A stretch of DNA of 64,000 nucleotides from contig NZ_AEYW01000003.1 in NCBI RefSeq assembly GCF_000192475.1, positions 62,001 through 126,000 of the forward strand, written 5' to 3'. Positions within the stretch are counted from its first letter, which is position 1. Every line of letters starts with the position of its first letter. This document shows positions 45,169 through 54,913 of this stretch, piece by piece. A program made the position numbers and the translations under genes. Below the pieces are notes generated by a model. The model saw only the letters and a list, made by a program, of their open reading frames with translations. It was not told the DNA's origin and did not search any database. The stretch comes from Ruegeria conchae. Its GTDB lineage: Bacteria; Pseudomonadota; Alphaproteobacteria; Rhodobacterales; Rhodobacteraceae.

Positions 45169-45992
45169 GTGGCATCCAATATTTGGTGGATTAGGTCGAG
45201 GGATTGCAGTTCGTTCAGGAACGGAACATGACCACGGTCCGGTACTTCGGTTGAGATCAGTTTAGGGTGGCGCGCGCGCATTTCTTGTACTGTGGCAGTT
45301 CTTAGCAGGTCGGAATTCGCACCCCGGATAACGCCAGTCGGGATATCGTGCAACGCGTCGAACATAGGCCAGAGGTCAGGAGCGGGCGTGTTTGCCGCCT
45401 GTTCGATCAGAGCGTTTCTCAGGGTAGGGTCATAGCGCAGGTCCAGTCCGGAATCAGTCTGGGTGTATTGGTTCTCAACCTGCTGCCTCCAGATGTCCAA
45501 AGAGACACCTGGGAATTGCGGTTCCATCATGACCCCAAGGGCGTGAGCCGCATCGTCGTAGGTTTTTGAGGTTGGGCGGTTGCCGACATAGCCCATGATC
45601 TTGGCAATACCATCGAGTTCGATCACCGGACCAACGTCGTTTAGGATCACACCTGCCAGACGGTCAGGATGGCTGGTGGCCAGCGCCATGGCGATCAGCC
45701 CCCCGCGCGAGGTGCCCAATAGTGCCACCTTACCCAAGCCCAGGTGATCCAGCAGTTCAACTGCATCCTGCGCCTCGCGCAGGATGTTGTAATTCATGTA
45801 GTTCGCATCAAAATCAGACTTGCCGCGCCCGCGATAATCCATCGCAATCATACGAAGATCGCTCAGATGTGGCGCTAGAAACGAAAAGTCGCGGCAGTTC
45901 CGTGTCAAGCCGGCCAGGCAGAGCAGAGGTTGGCCCGTACCTGTATCTTCATAGTACAGGCGTTTGCCGTCCGACGTGGTGAAATACGCCAT
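45165..45992 (-). CDS. Alpha/beta hydrolase
   Basis: A 275-residue hydrolase with LLCLAGLTRNCRDFSFLAP, MIAMDYRGRGKSDFD, nucleophile LLGTSRGGLIAMA (Ser) and the late VPDRGHVPFLNE (His). ATG 45992 shares its A with the upstream dehalogenase stop (TGATG). It is one of three unrelated alpha/beta hydrolases in this stretch. The substrate is unknown. Confidence 0.83.
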   Translation of the reverse strand: MAYFTTSDGKRLYYEDTGTGQPLLCLAGLTRNCRDFSFLAPHLSDLRMIAMDYRGRGKSDFDANYMNYNILREAQDAVELLDHLGLGKVALLGTSRGGLIAMALATSHPDRLAGVILNDVGPVIELDGIAKIMGYVGNRPTSKTYDDAAHALGVMMEPQFPGVSLDIWRQQVENQYTQTDSGLDLRYDPTLRNALIEQAANTPAPDLWPMFDALHDIPTGVIRGANSDLLRTATVQEMRARHPKLISTEVPDRGHVPFLNELQSLDLIHQILDAT

Positions 45993-46678
45993 CAAAGCCC
46001 CGCCAATTGCGGGATCGTTGTCAGGTCAGACAGCACATGGGCAGGTTTCCAGGGCAGGCGGTCCATCGGTTCCCCTGCGCGATTCACCCAAGCGGTAACA
46101 AATCCATAACCGCTTGCCCCAGCGGCGTCCCAGCCGTTTGAACTGACGAATAGCACTTCGTTACGCGCGCAGCCAAACCGGTTTTGCACGAGGTCATAGA
46201 CGCTGGTATGGGGTTTGAAGACCCCGACGCTTTCAACCGACAACACGTCATCAAGCACATCTCCGATCCCAGCAGATTGAACCGCACCATCCAACATAGG
46301 AGGTGAACCGTTGGACAGGATGGCCGTCTGCATCCCGCCCTCTTTTAGCGCCTTCAGCATCTCGGGGACTTCGGGAAAGGCCTGCAACTCCCAATACAAA
46401 TCCAGCAGGCGCTGCCGAAGGGTGTTATCCCCTTGCAGGCTAACCGCTTCCAACGCCCAATCCAGCCCATCTTGCGTGACGTCCCAAAAGTCACAATGCG
46501 TATCAGCGACAGCACGCAGCCAAGTGTACTGCAGTTGCTTCAGACGCCAATGATTGGCCAATTCGGGCCATTTATCCGCCAGCGCCTCGAACCCCGGTTC
46601 TGCAGCGGCCTGCCGGGCAGCAGCAGCCACGTCAAACAGAGTGCCATACGCGTCGAATACACAAGTGGTGATAGCCAT
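45992..46678 (-). CDS. Haloacid dehalogenase, type II
   Basis: A 228-residue HAD enzyme: nucleophile Asp9 in CVFDAYGTLFDV, motif II AILSNGSPPML, and the type II signature FVSSNGWDAAGASGYGF with the Lys in VFKPHTSVY. It replaces halide by hydroxyl on short 2-haloacids. The start at 46678 has AGGGGAGG upstream. It is the first gene of a unit with a hydrolase and an ammonia-lyase, which may act on its product. Confidence 0.87.
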   Translation of the reverse strand: MAITTCVFDAYGTLFDVAAAARQAAAEPGFEALADKWPELANHWRLKQLQYTWLRAVADTHCDFWDVTQDGLDWALEAVSLQGDNTLRQRLLDLYWELQAFPEVPEMLKALKEGGMQTAILSNGSPPMLDGAVQSAGIGDVLDDVLSVESVGVFKPHTSVYDLVQNRFGCARNEVLFVSSNGWDAAGASGYGFVTAWVNRAGEPMDRLPWKPAHVLSDLTTIPQLAGL

Positions 46679-46800
46679 CCGATCCTCCCCTGATCGGGCG
46701 CAGGTAACCACAACCGGTTCCGGGGTTAAAGAGGGCAGGGTTTACAATGCCGTGTCAGCCTTTAGGCTGCGCCGTTCATTCCTTTCAGGCCGAGGCCACC

Positions 46801-47229
46801 ATGACCGCAATAAAAGATGGCGACACCGTTCGCATCCACTACACCGGAACTCTGTTGGACGGCAAAGTCTTCGACAGCTCCGAGGGGCGCGATCCGCTTG
46901 AGTTTGCGGTTGGTTCCGGGCAGATCATCCCCGGTCTGGATGCTGCCCTGCCGGGGATGGAGATTGGCGAGAAAAAGCGTGTCGAGATTGATTGCGTTGA
47001 AGCCTATGGTCCGATCAATCCGGGTATGCGGCAACAGATACCGCGTGAAGGCATCCCGGATGACATTCCGCTGGAATCCGGCACGCAATTGCAGATGCAA
47101 ACCCCTGACGGTCAGGCACTGCCAGTGACTGTTGTCGAAGTAGATGAGGCGACAGTGACTCTGGATGCAAATCATCCATTGGCGGGGCAAGATCTGGTCT
47201 TTGACATCGAGATCGTTTCGATCAACTGA
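46801..47229 (+). CDS. FKBP-type peptidyl-prolyl isomerase (SlyD-like)
   Basis: A 142-residue cytoplasmic isomerase/chaperone: DTVRIHYTGTLLDGKVFDSS, FAVGSGQIIPGLDAALPGM, and an inserted-flap region (YGPINPGMRQQIPRE). It lacks the His-rich tail of E. coli SlyD. ATG 46801 is used; the frame opens at 46747, but the extra residues are outside the fold. It stands alone. Confidence 0.9.
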   Translation: MTAIKDGDTVRIHYTGTLLDGKVFDSSEGRDPLEFAVGSGQIIPGLDAALPGMEIGEKKRVEIDCVEAYGPINPGMRQQIPREGIPDDIPLESGTQLQMQTPDGQALPVTVVEVDEATVTLDANHPLAGQDLVFDIEIVSIN

Positions 47230-47240
47230 TCCCGTTCAGA

Positions 47241-47429
47241 TCAAAGGCCGGGGATATGTGACAACATAGGCTCAACCGCATTGCGTACAGGCGGTTGGGT
47301 CAGAAACACAAAGGCAATCAGCAGCGATGTGAGGATCAGCAGCAACAGACGTGCACGTCCGCTTCCTGACTTGCGTTTCAACGCTGGCGAGCGCGCGTTA
47401 CTCGCAAGGATTTGTTCAAGTTTGCTCAT
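47241..47429 (-). CDS. Small single-pass membrane protein
   Basis: A 62-residue protein: a basic N-terminus (ALKRKSGSGRAR) followed by one TM helix (LLLLILTSLLIAFVFL) and a short tail. AGGGA precedes the ATG. Function unknown. It lies just downstream of fabI on the same strand. Confidence 0.6.
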   Translation of the reverse strand: MSKLEQILASNARSPALKRKSGSGRARLLLLILTSLLIAFVFLTQPPVRNAVEPMLSHIPGL

Positions 47430-47488
47430 ATCGTAATCCCTGCGGGGCAAAGATGGTCAAATCTTGGCACCCGCAGGGAAAGATATGG

Positions 47489-48280
47489 TCACATGGCCTC
47501 GGGCTGAGGCATACCCAGAATATGATACCCACCATCGACACGGATGATCTCACCCGAGGTGTAGCTTCCCGCATCAGAAGCCAGATAAACGGCAGTGCCG
47601 CCAACCGCTTCAAGCGTCGCGTTCGAACGCATGGGGGCGTTCTGGTCGCAGAACTTGTAGGTCTTGCGCGCTCCGCCGATGGCGGCACCGGCCAGTGTTT
47701 TCATAGGGCCGGGTGAGATGGCGTTGACGCGGATGCCGTCGGGGCCCAGATCGTTTGCCAGATAACGGGTCGCAGATTCCAGCGCCGCTTTGGCGACGCC
47801 CATGACGTTGTAATTCGGCACTACCTTGTTCGAGCCCTGATAGGTTAGAGTCAGAAGCGTGCCGCCATTGTCCTTCATCAGCGGATAAGCGCGGCGTGCG
47901 ACCTCGATAAACGAATAGGCCGACACATCCATTGAATGCTTGAAGTTCGCGCGTGTGGTGTTCAGGAAACGGCCCGTCAGTTCGTTCTTGTCCGAATAGG
48001 CGATAGCGTGGACGACAAAATCGATGGTCGGCCAGCGCTTTCCCAACTCACCAAACGCGCGGTCTAGTGAAGCGTCATCGGTGACATCCGCATCGACCAT
48101 GAAGTCGCTGCCAAGGCTCTGGGCCAGAGGTTCCAGCCGCTTGCCGAACGCCTCGCCCTGATAGGTGAAAGCCAGTTCAGCACCCGCCTCGTGCATGGCT
48201 TTGGCGATGCCCCATGCAATCGAGCGGTCATTTGCCACGCCCATGATCAGGCCGCGTTTACCCTTGAGAATATCCGACAT
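47489..48280 (-). CDS. fabI: Enoyl-ACP reductase (NADH)
   Basis: A 263-residue SDR-type reductase that reduces trans-2-enoyl-ACP in fatty acid synthesis. Family signs are GKRGLIMGVANDRSIAWGIA, FTYQGEAFGKRLEPLA, FVVHAIAYSDKNELTG, YNVMGVAKAALESATRYLA and NAISPGPMKTLAGAAI. The start MSDILKG at 48280 matches homologues; the frame extends 3 codons to a GTG. It follows fabB with a 5-bp gap. Triclosan targets this family. Confidence 0.95.
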   Translation of the reverse strand: MSDILKGKRGLIMGVANDRSIAWGIAKAMHEAGAELAFTYQGEAFGKRLEPLAQSLGSDFMVDADVTDDASLDRAFGELGKRWPTIDFVVHAIAYSDKNELTGRFLNTTRANFKHSMDVSAYSFIEVARRAYPLMKDNGGTLLTLTYQGSNKVVPNYNVMGVAKAALESATRYLANDLGPDGIRVNAISPGPMKTLAGAAIGGARKTYKFCDQNAPMRSNATLEAVGGTAVYLASDAGSYTSGEIIRVDGGYHILGMPQPEAM

Positions 48281-48285
48281 CTTGT

Positions 48286-49515
48286 TCACCCGTTATACTT
48301 CGACAGAACCATGGATCCGTTGGTGCCGCCAAAGCCGAAGCTGTTGGTCATCACGCTGTCCAGGCCTGCGTTTTCAACTACTTGAGTTGCAATTTCACCG
48401 GGCAGGATGCCTTCGGCAAGTGTGTCGACATTGATCGACGGAGTAATGAAATCATGTTCCAGCATCAGCAGGCAGAAGATTGCCTCAAGCGCGCCAGCCG
48501 CGCCCTGCGCGTGGCCGGTCATCGATTTGGTTGATGAAATCGGAGGTACGCTGCCTTCCCCAAAGATACGGCGTACGGCTTCGACTTCGCCTACATCGCC
48601 AACCGGGGTCGAGGTGCCGTGGGCGTTGATATAGCCGACCTTGCGGCCTTCGGGCACGGTCGACAGCGCCAGACGCATCGCGCGTTCGCCGCCTTCGCCA
48701 GAGGGTGCCACCATGTCGTGCCCATCAGATGTCGCGGCATAACCCGTGACTTCGGCATAAATCTTGGCGCCACGGGCCAGCGCATGTTCGAGCTCCTCAA
48801 GAACTACGATGCCGCCACCACCGGAAATTACGAACCCGTCGCGGTTCTGATCGAATGCGCGCGAGGCTTTGTCGGGCGTGTCGTTATATTTGGACGACAT
48901 CGCACCCATCGCGTCGAACAGGCAGGACAGGGTCCAGTCCAGTTCTTCGCCGCCACCTGCGAACATCACGTCCTGCTTGCCCAGCATGATTTGTTCCGCA
49001 GCGTTGCCGATGCAATGCAGCGACGTCGAACAGGCCGAAGTGATCGAGTAATTGATGCCCTTGATCTTGAACGCGGTCGCAAGGTTCGCTGAAATCGTCG
49101 AGCACATGCATTTAGGCACTGCAAACGGGCCGATCCGTTTGGTCGCGCCGGTTTTCAGCACGGTTTGGTGTGAGGTCAGCATCGCGCTGGTCGAAGGTCC
49201 GCCCGAACCCGCGACCAGACCGGTGCGCGGATTGACGACCTGATCTTCGGTCAGCCCGGCATCAGCGATGGCCTGGCTCATCGCGATATGGGCATAAGCT
49301 GCGCCCGGTCCCATGAACCGCAGCGTGCGCTTGTCCACGTGATCGGCTACATCGATTTTCAGCGAACCGGCGATCTGGCTACGAAAGCCGTGTTCGACCA
49401 TCTGTTCGTTGGCCTCAATGCCGGATTTGCCTGCTTTCAGCGAGGCAAGCACCTCTTCAGCGTTGTTCCCGATCGAGGACACAACCCCCAAACCGGTGAC
49501 GACTACTCGACGCAT
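48286..49515 (-). CDS. fabB: 3-oxoacyl-ACP synthase I
   Basis: A 409-residue condensing enzyme with the nucleophile [13 protein letters not shown], the two His positions in [17 protein letters not shown] and [18 protein letters not shown], and the C-terminal [11 protein letters not shown]. With FabA it makes unsaturated fatty acids. It lies 30 bp after fabA and 5 bp before fabI. Confidence 0.95.
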   Translation of the reverse strand: MRRVVVTGLGVVSSIGNNAEEVLASLKAGKSGIEANEQMVEHGFRSQIAGSLKIDVADHVDKRTLRFMGPGAAYAHIAMSQAIADAGLTEDQVVNPRTGLVAGSGGPSTSAMLTSHQTVLKTGATKRIGPFAVPKCMCSTISANLATAFKIKGINYSITSACSTSLHCIGNAAEQIMLGKQDVMFAGGGEELDWTLSCLFDAMGAMSSKYNDTPDKASRAFDQNRDGFVISGGGGIVVLEELEHALARGAKIYAEVTGYAATSDGHDMVAPSGEGGERAMRLALSTVPEGRKVGYINAHGTSTPVGDVGEVEAVRRIFGEGSVPPISSTKSMTGHAQGAAGALEAIFCLLMLEHDFITPSINVDTLAEGILPGEIATQVVENAGLDSVMTNSFGFGGTNGSMVLSKYNG

Positions 49516-49545
49516 GTGCGTACTCCTTGTTTCGGCCGGTCAGGC

Positions 49546-50055
49546 TCAGGCGTCTGACAGAACGACCTTCATGTCCTTGACGTCGTATATCAATTCGCCA
49601 TCGGCTTCGACGATGCCATCTGCCACACCCATTGTCAGACGGCGCGTTTGTATCGCTTTTTTGAAATCAATTTTATAGGTCAGCATCTTCCGGTCCGGGC
49701 GCACCATCCCGGTAAGCTTGACCTCGCCGACGCCAACGGCCATGCCACGGCCTTGCCAGCCGCGCCAACCTAGGTTGAAGCCGGTCAGTTGCCACAGACC
49801 GTCCAAGCCCAGACAGCCGGGCATGATCGGGTTGCCGGGGAAATGGCAGTCAAAGAACCAAAGGTCGGGTGTAATATCAAATTCGGCCAGTACATGGCCT
49901 TTGCCATGCGCACCACCATCGCCCGAGATATCGGTGATCCGGTCCATCATCAGCATCGGCGGGGCGGGCAACTGCGCGTTGCCAGGGCCAAAAAGCTCGC
50001 CGCGGGCGCATTTCAGCAGATCGTCCTTGTCAAAACTGCTTGGGAATTGGGCCAT
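49546..50055 (-). CDS. fabA: 3-hydroxydecanoyl-ACP dehydratase/isomerase
   Basis: A 169-residue hot-dog-fold enzyme with the catalytic His in [16 protein letters not shown] and the helix [15 protein letters not shown]. It dehydrates and isomerises the C10 intermediate, committing it to unsaturated fatty acids. It is the first gene of fabA-fabB-fabI and divergent from irr, an order common in alphaproteobacteria. Confidence 0.95.
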   Translation of the reverse strand: MAQFPSSFDKDDLLKCARGELFGPGNAQLPAPPMLMMDRITDISGDGGAHGKGHVLAEFDITPDLWFFDCHFPGNPIMPGCLGLDGLWQLTGFNLGWRGWQGRGMAVGVGEVKLTGMVRPDRKMLTYKIDFKKAIQTRRLTMGVADGIVEADGELIYDVKDMKVVLSDA

Positions 50056-50175
50056 TCTGCCGCCTCTCCTGCCTGGGTCTGTTCGTTATATCTGGTCTCG
50101 TCTAGCACCCGTTTGCAAGGTCCTGCAAGACCAGCACGCCATATCATGTCGTGACACGTATACTTCTTGCGAATG

Positions 50176-50191
50176 AATTTCATTTGAAATT
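50176..50191. promoter_or_regulatory. Inverted repeat between fabA and irr
   Basis: AATTTCA-TT-TGAAATT has 7-bp arms and a 2-nt centre, in the 187-bp divergent interval and 52 bp before the irr ATG. It resembles the AT-rich dyads bound by Fur-family proteins. It may serve irr autoregulation or Mur/Fur control. Confidence 0.45.
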
Positions 50192-50242
50192 GCAGGTCGG
50201 GCGCACTTATATTAAGGGCAGCAAAACACAGGTATCGGATTC

Positions 50243-50659
50243 ATGACACCTCAGAGCCGTGACATCGCTGCAAATTGGTTGGTTGACGCAGGTTTGCGCC
50301 CCACGCGCCAAAGGGTTGCTTTGGCCGAATTGCTTGTGGGTGACGGGTTGCATCGTCATGTGACCGCAGAAAGCCTGTTTGAATCCGCAAAAGCCAAAGG
50401 TGACGCGGTTTCGCTGGCGACCGTATACAACACATTACGCGCGTTCTGCGATGCCGGGGTTCTGCAGGAAATCACTGTGGACGGATCCAAAAGCTATTTC
50501 GACACCAATACGCACGACCATCCACATTTCTATTGGGAAAACGAAAGCCGCCTAAGCGATGCGCCGTCAGAGCAATTGGTGATTCAGCAATTGCCGGAAG
50601 CTCCTGAAGGCGTCGAAATCGCATCGGTCGATGTGGTGATCCGCTTGCGGAAGAAATAA
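50243..50659 (+). CDS. irr: Iron response regulator, Fur family
   Basis: A 138-residue Fur-family regulator of the alphaproteobacterial Irr branch: GLRPTRQRVALAELL, SLATVYNTLRAFCDAGVL, and the His-rich HDHPHFYWENE involved in heme sensing. Irr represses or activates iron and heme genes under low iron. The position divergent from fabA is typical for alphaproteobacteria. Confidence 0.93.
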   Translation: MTPQSRDIAANWLVDAGLRPTRQRVALAELLVGDGLHRHVTAESLFESAKAKGDAVSLATVYNTLRAFCDAGVLQEITVDGSKSYFDTNTHDHPHFYWENESRLSDAPSEQLVIQQLPEAPEGVEIASVDVVIRLRKK

Positions 50660-50662
50660 CAG

Positions 50663-51559
50663 CTAATCCTTTCGTAACAGAGTGACCAATGCATGTTCGG
50701 CCTGCGTGATCAGTGGATCTGTAGGCCCCGTGCCATGCCGCGCCAAAACGACGGATTCGGTTGCGTCCGGATCGGTGATCGGCAGGCTTACCAGGCGGAC
50801 CTGATCATAGCTGAAGCCGCTTTTAGGGCTCGTATAACTTATCCCGATACCTTCCCCATGAGCAGCCAGACTACGCGAAAGCTCGAGTGATTCCGCCCGG
50901 TGCGAGATTGTGGGATTCAGACCTTTGCGTCTGAAGAGCGCGAGCACATGCTGCGCGGACAGACCCTCTTTGGACAGAATCAATGGATGTGCCGCGAGCT
51001 CGGTTAGGGTCACCTGCTCGGCCCTCGCCAGTGTATGATCGGGTGAAAGCAGTGCATGTGGCGTGCTGTCGAACAGCTTCTTGCACAAAAAACCGGCGTC
51101 CATGCCCAGATCATACGTAAGCGCAAAATCATATCTGCCATCGATCAGGCCGGAAATCAGACCTTCGAACGTTTCAACCCCGTGTGTCAGGACGACATCG
51201 GGCAAGGCCTCTCGCAGACGGTGCAGAGATTGGGCCAGAAGAAAGGGAGCCAGATCGACGAAGCATCCCAGGCGCAATCGGTTCTCGCCGGTTAGCGGCT
51301 GTTTTGACTGTTCTAATAGGGCTGCTCGGTTCAACACGGCTTCGGCTTCTTCGATAAACTTGCGGCCTTGCGGGGTTAATGCCATCGCGGCACCCCGCCT
51401 TCGGGCAAAGAGTGGATATCCCAAATGTGATTCGACCCGGGTCAGCGCATTGGACAAGGCGGGTTGCGAGACGTTCAGGCGCTGTGCTGCCGCAGACAGG
51501 CTGCCATGTCGACCAATGGCGCAGACATATTCGTATTGGCGGAGTGTAAGGTATAACAT
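50663..51559 (-). CDS. LysR-family regulator
   Basis: A 298-residue LTTR: HTH LRQYEYVCAIGRHGSLSAAA, RLNVSQPALSNALTRVE, then the effector domain (LRLGCFVDLAPFLLAQSLHR, GRYDFALTYDLG). The start at 51559 abuts a TTAGGT-N4-ACCTAA dyad. It is divergent from the PhyH dioxygenase, its probable target. Confidence 0.92.
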   Translation of the reverse strand: MLYLTLRQYEYVCAIGRHGSLSAAAQRLNVSQPALSNALTRVESHLGYPLFARRRGAAMALTPQGRKFIEEAEAVLNRAALLEQSKQPLTGENRLRLGCFVDLAPFLLAQSLHRLREALPDVVLTHGVETFEGLISGLIDGRYDFALTYDLGMDAGFLCKKLFDSTPHALLSPDHTLARAEQVTLTELAAHPLILSKEGLSAQHVLALFRRKGLNPTISHRAESLELSRSLAAHGEGIGISYTSPKSGFSYDQVRLVSLPITDPDATESVVLARHGTGPTDPLITQAEHALVTLLRKD

Positions 51560-51574
51560 TAGGTTAATACCTAA
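51559..51574. promoter_or_regulatory. Candidate LysR operator
   Basis: TTAGGT-TAAT-ACCTAA has perfect 6-bp arms and fits the T-N11-A LysR box. It sits between the LysR start codon and the divergent dioxygenase gene, a normal site for an autoregulating LTTR. Confidence 0.6.
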
Positions 51575-51644
51575 ATCGAAAGATATGATTTGAATAGAGG
51601 GCTCATTCATGCGCAGATCGGGCGACAAATCCAAGGAGACCGCG

Positions 51645-52442
51645 ATGACTCACCCTCTTGTTTCCCAAGCCATGATTGACGACTTCCAGACGGACGGTGT
51701 TGTGTTGGTCAAAGGCCTGTTCGCCGATCACATTGAAACCCTGCGGGCTGGGGTTGCGGCAAATATGGATGAACCGGGTCCCTATGCGTCAGAGAACAAG
51801 AAAGACGGTGAGACCGGCCGTTTTTTCGACGACTATTGCAACTGGTCTCGTATCCCGCAGTTTCGTGAAGTGATCGAAACATCCCCTGCTGCCGAAGTTG
51901 CAGCCGACCTTATGCAATCGCAATCCGTGCAGATGTTCCACGACCATGTACTGGTGAAGGAGCCCGGGACCTCAATGGCGACTCCGTGGCATCAGGATGG
52001 GCCCTACTATTTTGTCGATGGCCAACAAAATATAAGCTTCTGGTCACCGTTGGACCCGGTGAAACAAGCGACCTTGCGTTGCGTCGCCGGATCGCACCGC
52101 TGGGAAAAAGAAGTGCTGCCTACTCGCTGGGTCTCGGAAGAAGGGTTCTTCCCTGATGAGGGGCAGTACATGCCGATCCCCGACCCGGATGCAGAAGGGA
52201 TGAAGGTTGTCGAATTCGAGATGGAGCCAGGCGACGCCGTGGCCTTTAACTATCGCACGCTCCACGGGGCCCGTGGCAATACTTCCGACAGTCGGCGCAG
52301 GGCCTTCTCGCTGCGGTTGGTTGGTGATGATGCGCGCTATGTTGAACGTCCGGGGCGGACATCGCCGCCATTTCCGGGGCATGACATGGTGCCGGGGCAA
52401 AGGCTACGCGAGGACTGGTTCCCGGTTCTGTTGCAGCGTTAG
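51645..52442 (+). CDS. Phytanoyl-CoA dioxygenase (PhyH) family protein
   Basis: A 265-residue Fe(II)/2-oxoglutarate dioxygenase: metal ligands in TPWHQDGPYY (HxD), and the distal His and 2-oxoglutarate Arg in FNYRTLHGARGNTSDSRRRA. It hydroxylates an unknown small acid or amine. AAGGAG lies just upstream of ATG 51645. It is controlled, by inference, by the divergent LysR protein. Confidence 0.88.
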   Translation: MTHPLVSQAMIDDFQTDGVVLVKGLFADHIETLRAGVAANMDEPGPYASENKKDGETGRFFDDYCNWSRIPQFREVIETSPAAEVAADLMQSQSVQMFHDHVLVKEPGTSMATPWHQDGPYYFVDGQQNISFWSPLDPVKQATLRCVAGSHRWEKEVLPTRWVSEEGFFPDEGQYMPIPDPDAEGMKVVEFEMEPGDAVAFNYRTLHGARGNTSDSRRRAFSLRLVGDDARYVERPGRTSPPFPGHDMVPGQRLREDWFPVLLQR

Positions 52443-52445
52443 GAT

Positions 52446-53309
52446 CTAGAACCACTGGCCCGATTCAATCAGGCCCAGATCCAGCAACTGGCGCGAATCC
52501 CACTCGAACGGAGTTGAATGGTTCCAGCGGAAATCAGAGATATCGAACGTCGATCCGGCGTTCGTTTTTAGTGCTTTGGCCGCACGGAAGGAGCAGATCG
52601 CGGCGGTCAGGTTGTTGTGCCAAGGGCAGGCGTAGGTGTTGTATTCCGCCTCGTTGAACGTGTGATCCGGCAGAAGTTTCAGATCGGGTTTTGCTTTAAA
52701 CAGCGAAATCCGATCGATGCGGCGCCGTTCATAGGGGATATGATCTTCGAACCGCCAGCGCAGGCCGCCAGACATATCCAGCTGCCGCTCTAGCGGCTTG
52801 CCAGATGCATCATGCCGCGTGTGGGCGTAGTATCCGGTCTTGTCCAGCATTGCTTGATCGGGGGCCACGCCGTTGGGAAAGGCCGTTAGATCGTTCGCAT
52901 ACAGATCGATCACGTGGGTCAACATCGCCTGACGCCGCTCTTCTGAATGGAAGGCGAGCAATTCGCCAACCGAGCGGGTCTCGCAGAACGGATAGAACAG
53001 GTATTCGGCGTTGTAGCAGTAGTATATCCAGACGCCTTGCGTGGCTTGGATGATCCGGTTGACGGCGTCAAAAACGACTGTTCTGGGCGCGCATGTCATC
53101 ACAACCCTGTAGACCCTCTCGCTCAGATCATCGTCGATCGCAAATTCCCTTGGCAGGAACGCGATCACCGATTTGAACCCCAGTTTAAGGTGGTGATGAA
53201 GCGTGCTTTCCAATTCGACTTCATCTTCGGCGAAGATCAGCGCTATGGGGCCATTGTTCAGGGCCTCACCGCCGGATTTCAGAAGGTGATCAAGGGAATC
53301 GTACTGCAT
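52446..53309 (-). CDS. Conserved protein, possibly glycosyltransferase-2-like
   Basis: A 287-residue soluble protein with [20 protein letters not shown] at the N-terminus, a Tyr-rich [20 protein letters not shown] in the middle and [20 protein letters not shown] near the end. The opening region looks like a nucleotide-sugar-binding fold of family 2 transferases without a clear DxD, so the assignment is weak. The frame runs on to 54275, but that part is antisense to miaB and is discarded. It is convergent with the dioxygenase (3-bp gap). Confidence 0.65.
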   Translation of the reverse strand: MQYDSLDHLLKSGGEALNNGPIALIFAEDEVELESTLHHHLKLGFKSVIAFLPREFAIDDDLSERVYRVVMTCAPRTVVFDAVNRIIQATQGVWIYYCYNAEYLFYPFCETRSVGELLAFHSEERRQAMLTHVIDLYANDLTAFPNGVAPDQAMLDKTGYYAHTRHDASGKPLERQLDMSGGLRWRFEDHIPYERRRIDRISLFKAKPDLKLLPDHTFNEAEYNTYACPWHNNLTAAICSFRAAKALKTNAGSTFDISDFRWNHSTPFEWDSRQLLDLGLIESGQWF

Positions 53310-53429
53310 CGTTGGCTTTGTTTCCGCCTCGCTGGAAATTCCCGCCAAATTCGGGTAATTGCGCCAGCATTGCAAGCGGTGTTCGATACGTATAGACGAC
53401 GCCGACCCAGCGACTGCAAAGGCCAACCC

Positions 53430-54749
53430 ATGTCTGAACCGAAAAAGCTGTTTATCAAGACCTATGGCTGTCAGATGAACGTCTATGACAGTGAACGCAT
53501 GGCCGAAGCGCTGGGCGGGCAGGGGTATGTCGAGACCAAATCGGCCGATGATGCGGATATGATCCTTCTCAATACTTGCCACATTCGTGAAAAAGCAGCT
53601 GAGAAAGTCTATTCCGAACTGGGCCGGTTCAAGGGGCTGAAAGCAGAAAAGCCGGAATTGAAGATTGGTGTCGCTGGCTGCGTAGCCCAGGCCGAGGGCG
53701 AAGAGATTATGCGCCGTCAGCCTCTGGTCGATCTGGTGGTGGGTCCGCAAAGCTATCACCGCCTGCCCGAGATGGAGGCGAAGACGCGCGCGGGTGAAAA
53801 GGCGCTGGATACCGATTTCCCCGAAGAAGACAAATTCGAGAAGCTCAAGAACCGTCCCAAAGCGAAGCGCGGCCCGACTGCTTTTCTGACCGTGCAGGAA
53901 GGCTGTGATAAATTCTGTGCATTCTGCGTGGTGCCCTATACCCGCGGGGCCGAGGTCAGCAGGCCTGCAGACCGCATTATTCGTGAGGCGCAGGATCTGG
54001 TCGAACGTGGCGTACGCGAGATCACGTTGCTGGGGCAGAACGTAAATGCCTATCACGGGGCTGGGCCGAATGGGGACATGACCCTTGCGGGCCTGATCTG
54101 GGAGTTGAACAAGGTCGATGGGTTGGAGCGCATCCGCTTTACCACCTCGCATCCGAACGACATGGACGATGCGCTGATCGAGGCACATGGGACCTGCGAA
54201 AAACTGATGCCTTATCTGCACCTGCCGGTGCAGTCGGGATCGGACAAAATTCTGAAACGCATGAACCGCAGTCATACGGCTGAAAGCTATCTGCGATTGA
54301 TCGAACGCATCCGCGAAGCGCGGCCCGATATTCTAATGTCCGGCGATTTCATCGTAGGCTTCCCCGAAGAGACAGATGAGGATTTTCAGGCTACTCTGGA
54401 TTTGGTGGAAGAGGTCAAATACGGCTACGCGTATTCATTCAAGTATTCTACCCGCCCCGGTACGCCTGCGGCAGAACGGCCACAGGTCGATGCCGAAGTG
54501 GCAGACGAGCGTCTGCAACGGTTACAAGCCTTGATTACACGTCATCAGCGAGTGATTCAGGATTCCATGGTTGGCAAAACAGTCGTTGTCCTGTTTGAAA
54601 AATCTGGGCGTCAACCGGGCCAGATGGTTGGAAAATCCGAGTATCTTCACGCGGTTCACGTTTCGGATGCAGATGTGGCACGTGGAGATTTACGTAAGGT
54701 AAGGATCAAATCCTCTGGCGCGAACTCGCTGGGCGGCGACGTGATTTAA
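53430..54749 (+). CDS. miaB: tRNA-2-methylthio-N6-dimethylallyladenosine synthase
   Basis: A 439-residue radical-SAM methylthiotransferase. N-terminal cluster cysteines lie in [23 protein letters not shown] and GVAGCVAQ; the radical-SAM motif is [15 protein letters not shown]; and a TRAM domain forms the C-terminus. It modifies A37 of tRNAs reading U-starting codons. ATG 53430 has AAAGG upstream; the longer frame to 52947 overlaps the opposite gene. Confidence 0.95.
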   Translation: MSEPKKLFIKTYGCQMNVYDSERMAEALGGQGYVETKSADDADMILLNTCHIREKAAEKVYSELGRFKGLKAEKPELKIGVAGCVAQAEGEEIMRRQPLVDLVVGPQSYHRLPEMEAKTRAGEKALDTDFPEEDKFEKLKNRPKAKRGPTAFLTVQEGCDKFCAFCVVPYTRGAEVSRPADRIIREAQDLVERGVREITLLGQNVNAYHGAGPNGDMTLAGLIWELNKVDGLERIRFTTSHPNDMDDALIEAHGTCEKLMPYLHLPVQSGSDKILKRMNRSHTAESYLRLIERIREARPDILMSGDFIVGFPEETDEDFQATLDLVEEVKYGYAYSFKYSTRPGTPAAERPQVDAEVADERLQRLQALITRHQRVIQDSMVGKTVVVLFEKSGRQPGQMVGKSEYLHAVHVSDADVARGDLRKVRIKSSGANSLGGDVI

Positions 54750-54767
54750 TCCAATATACGTATGCTG

Positions 54768-54799
54768 CAAGGGTTCCTTCCGACCAAATTTAACCCTTG
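54768..54799 (+). terminator. Inverted repeat after miaB
   Basis: CAAGGGTT (54768-54775) and AACCCTTG (54792-54799) are perfect 8-bp arms around a 16-nt loop, followed by ATTTAT. It is a plausible but loose transcription terminator. Confidence 0.35.
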
Positions 54800-54913
54800 A
54801 TTTATGACTTGGAACTATGCTCCGAGAGAGGCCAGATTTCTCGGGTGTGGGTTTTGCGGCCTACGAAACTGTTGACCCGAAGAGGCAAGCCATGATGGCG
54901 GAGGGTACGAGTA

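Noticed and set aside
53310..54275. Minus-strand extension (609-codon frame) opposite miaB
   Set aside because: The extension is antisense to the well-supported miaB gene and has shadow-like composition; the real protein starts at ATG 53309.
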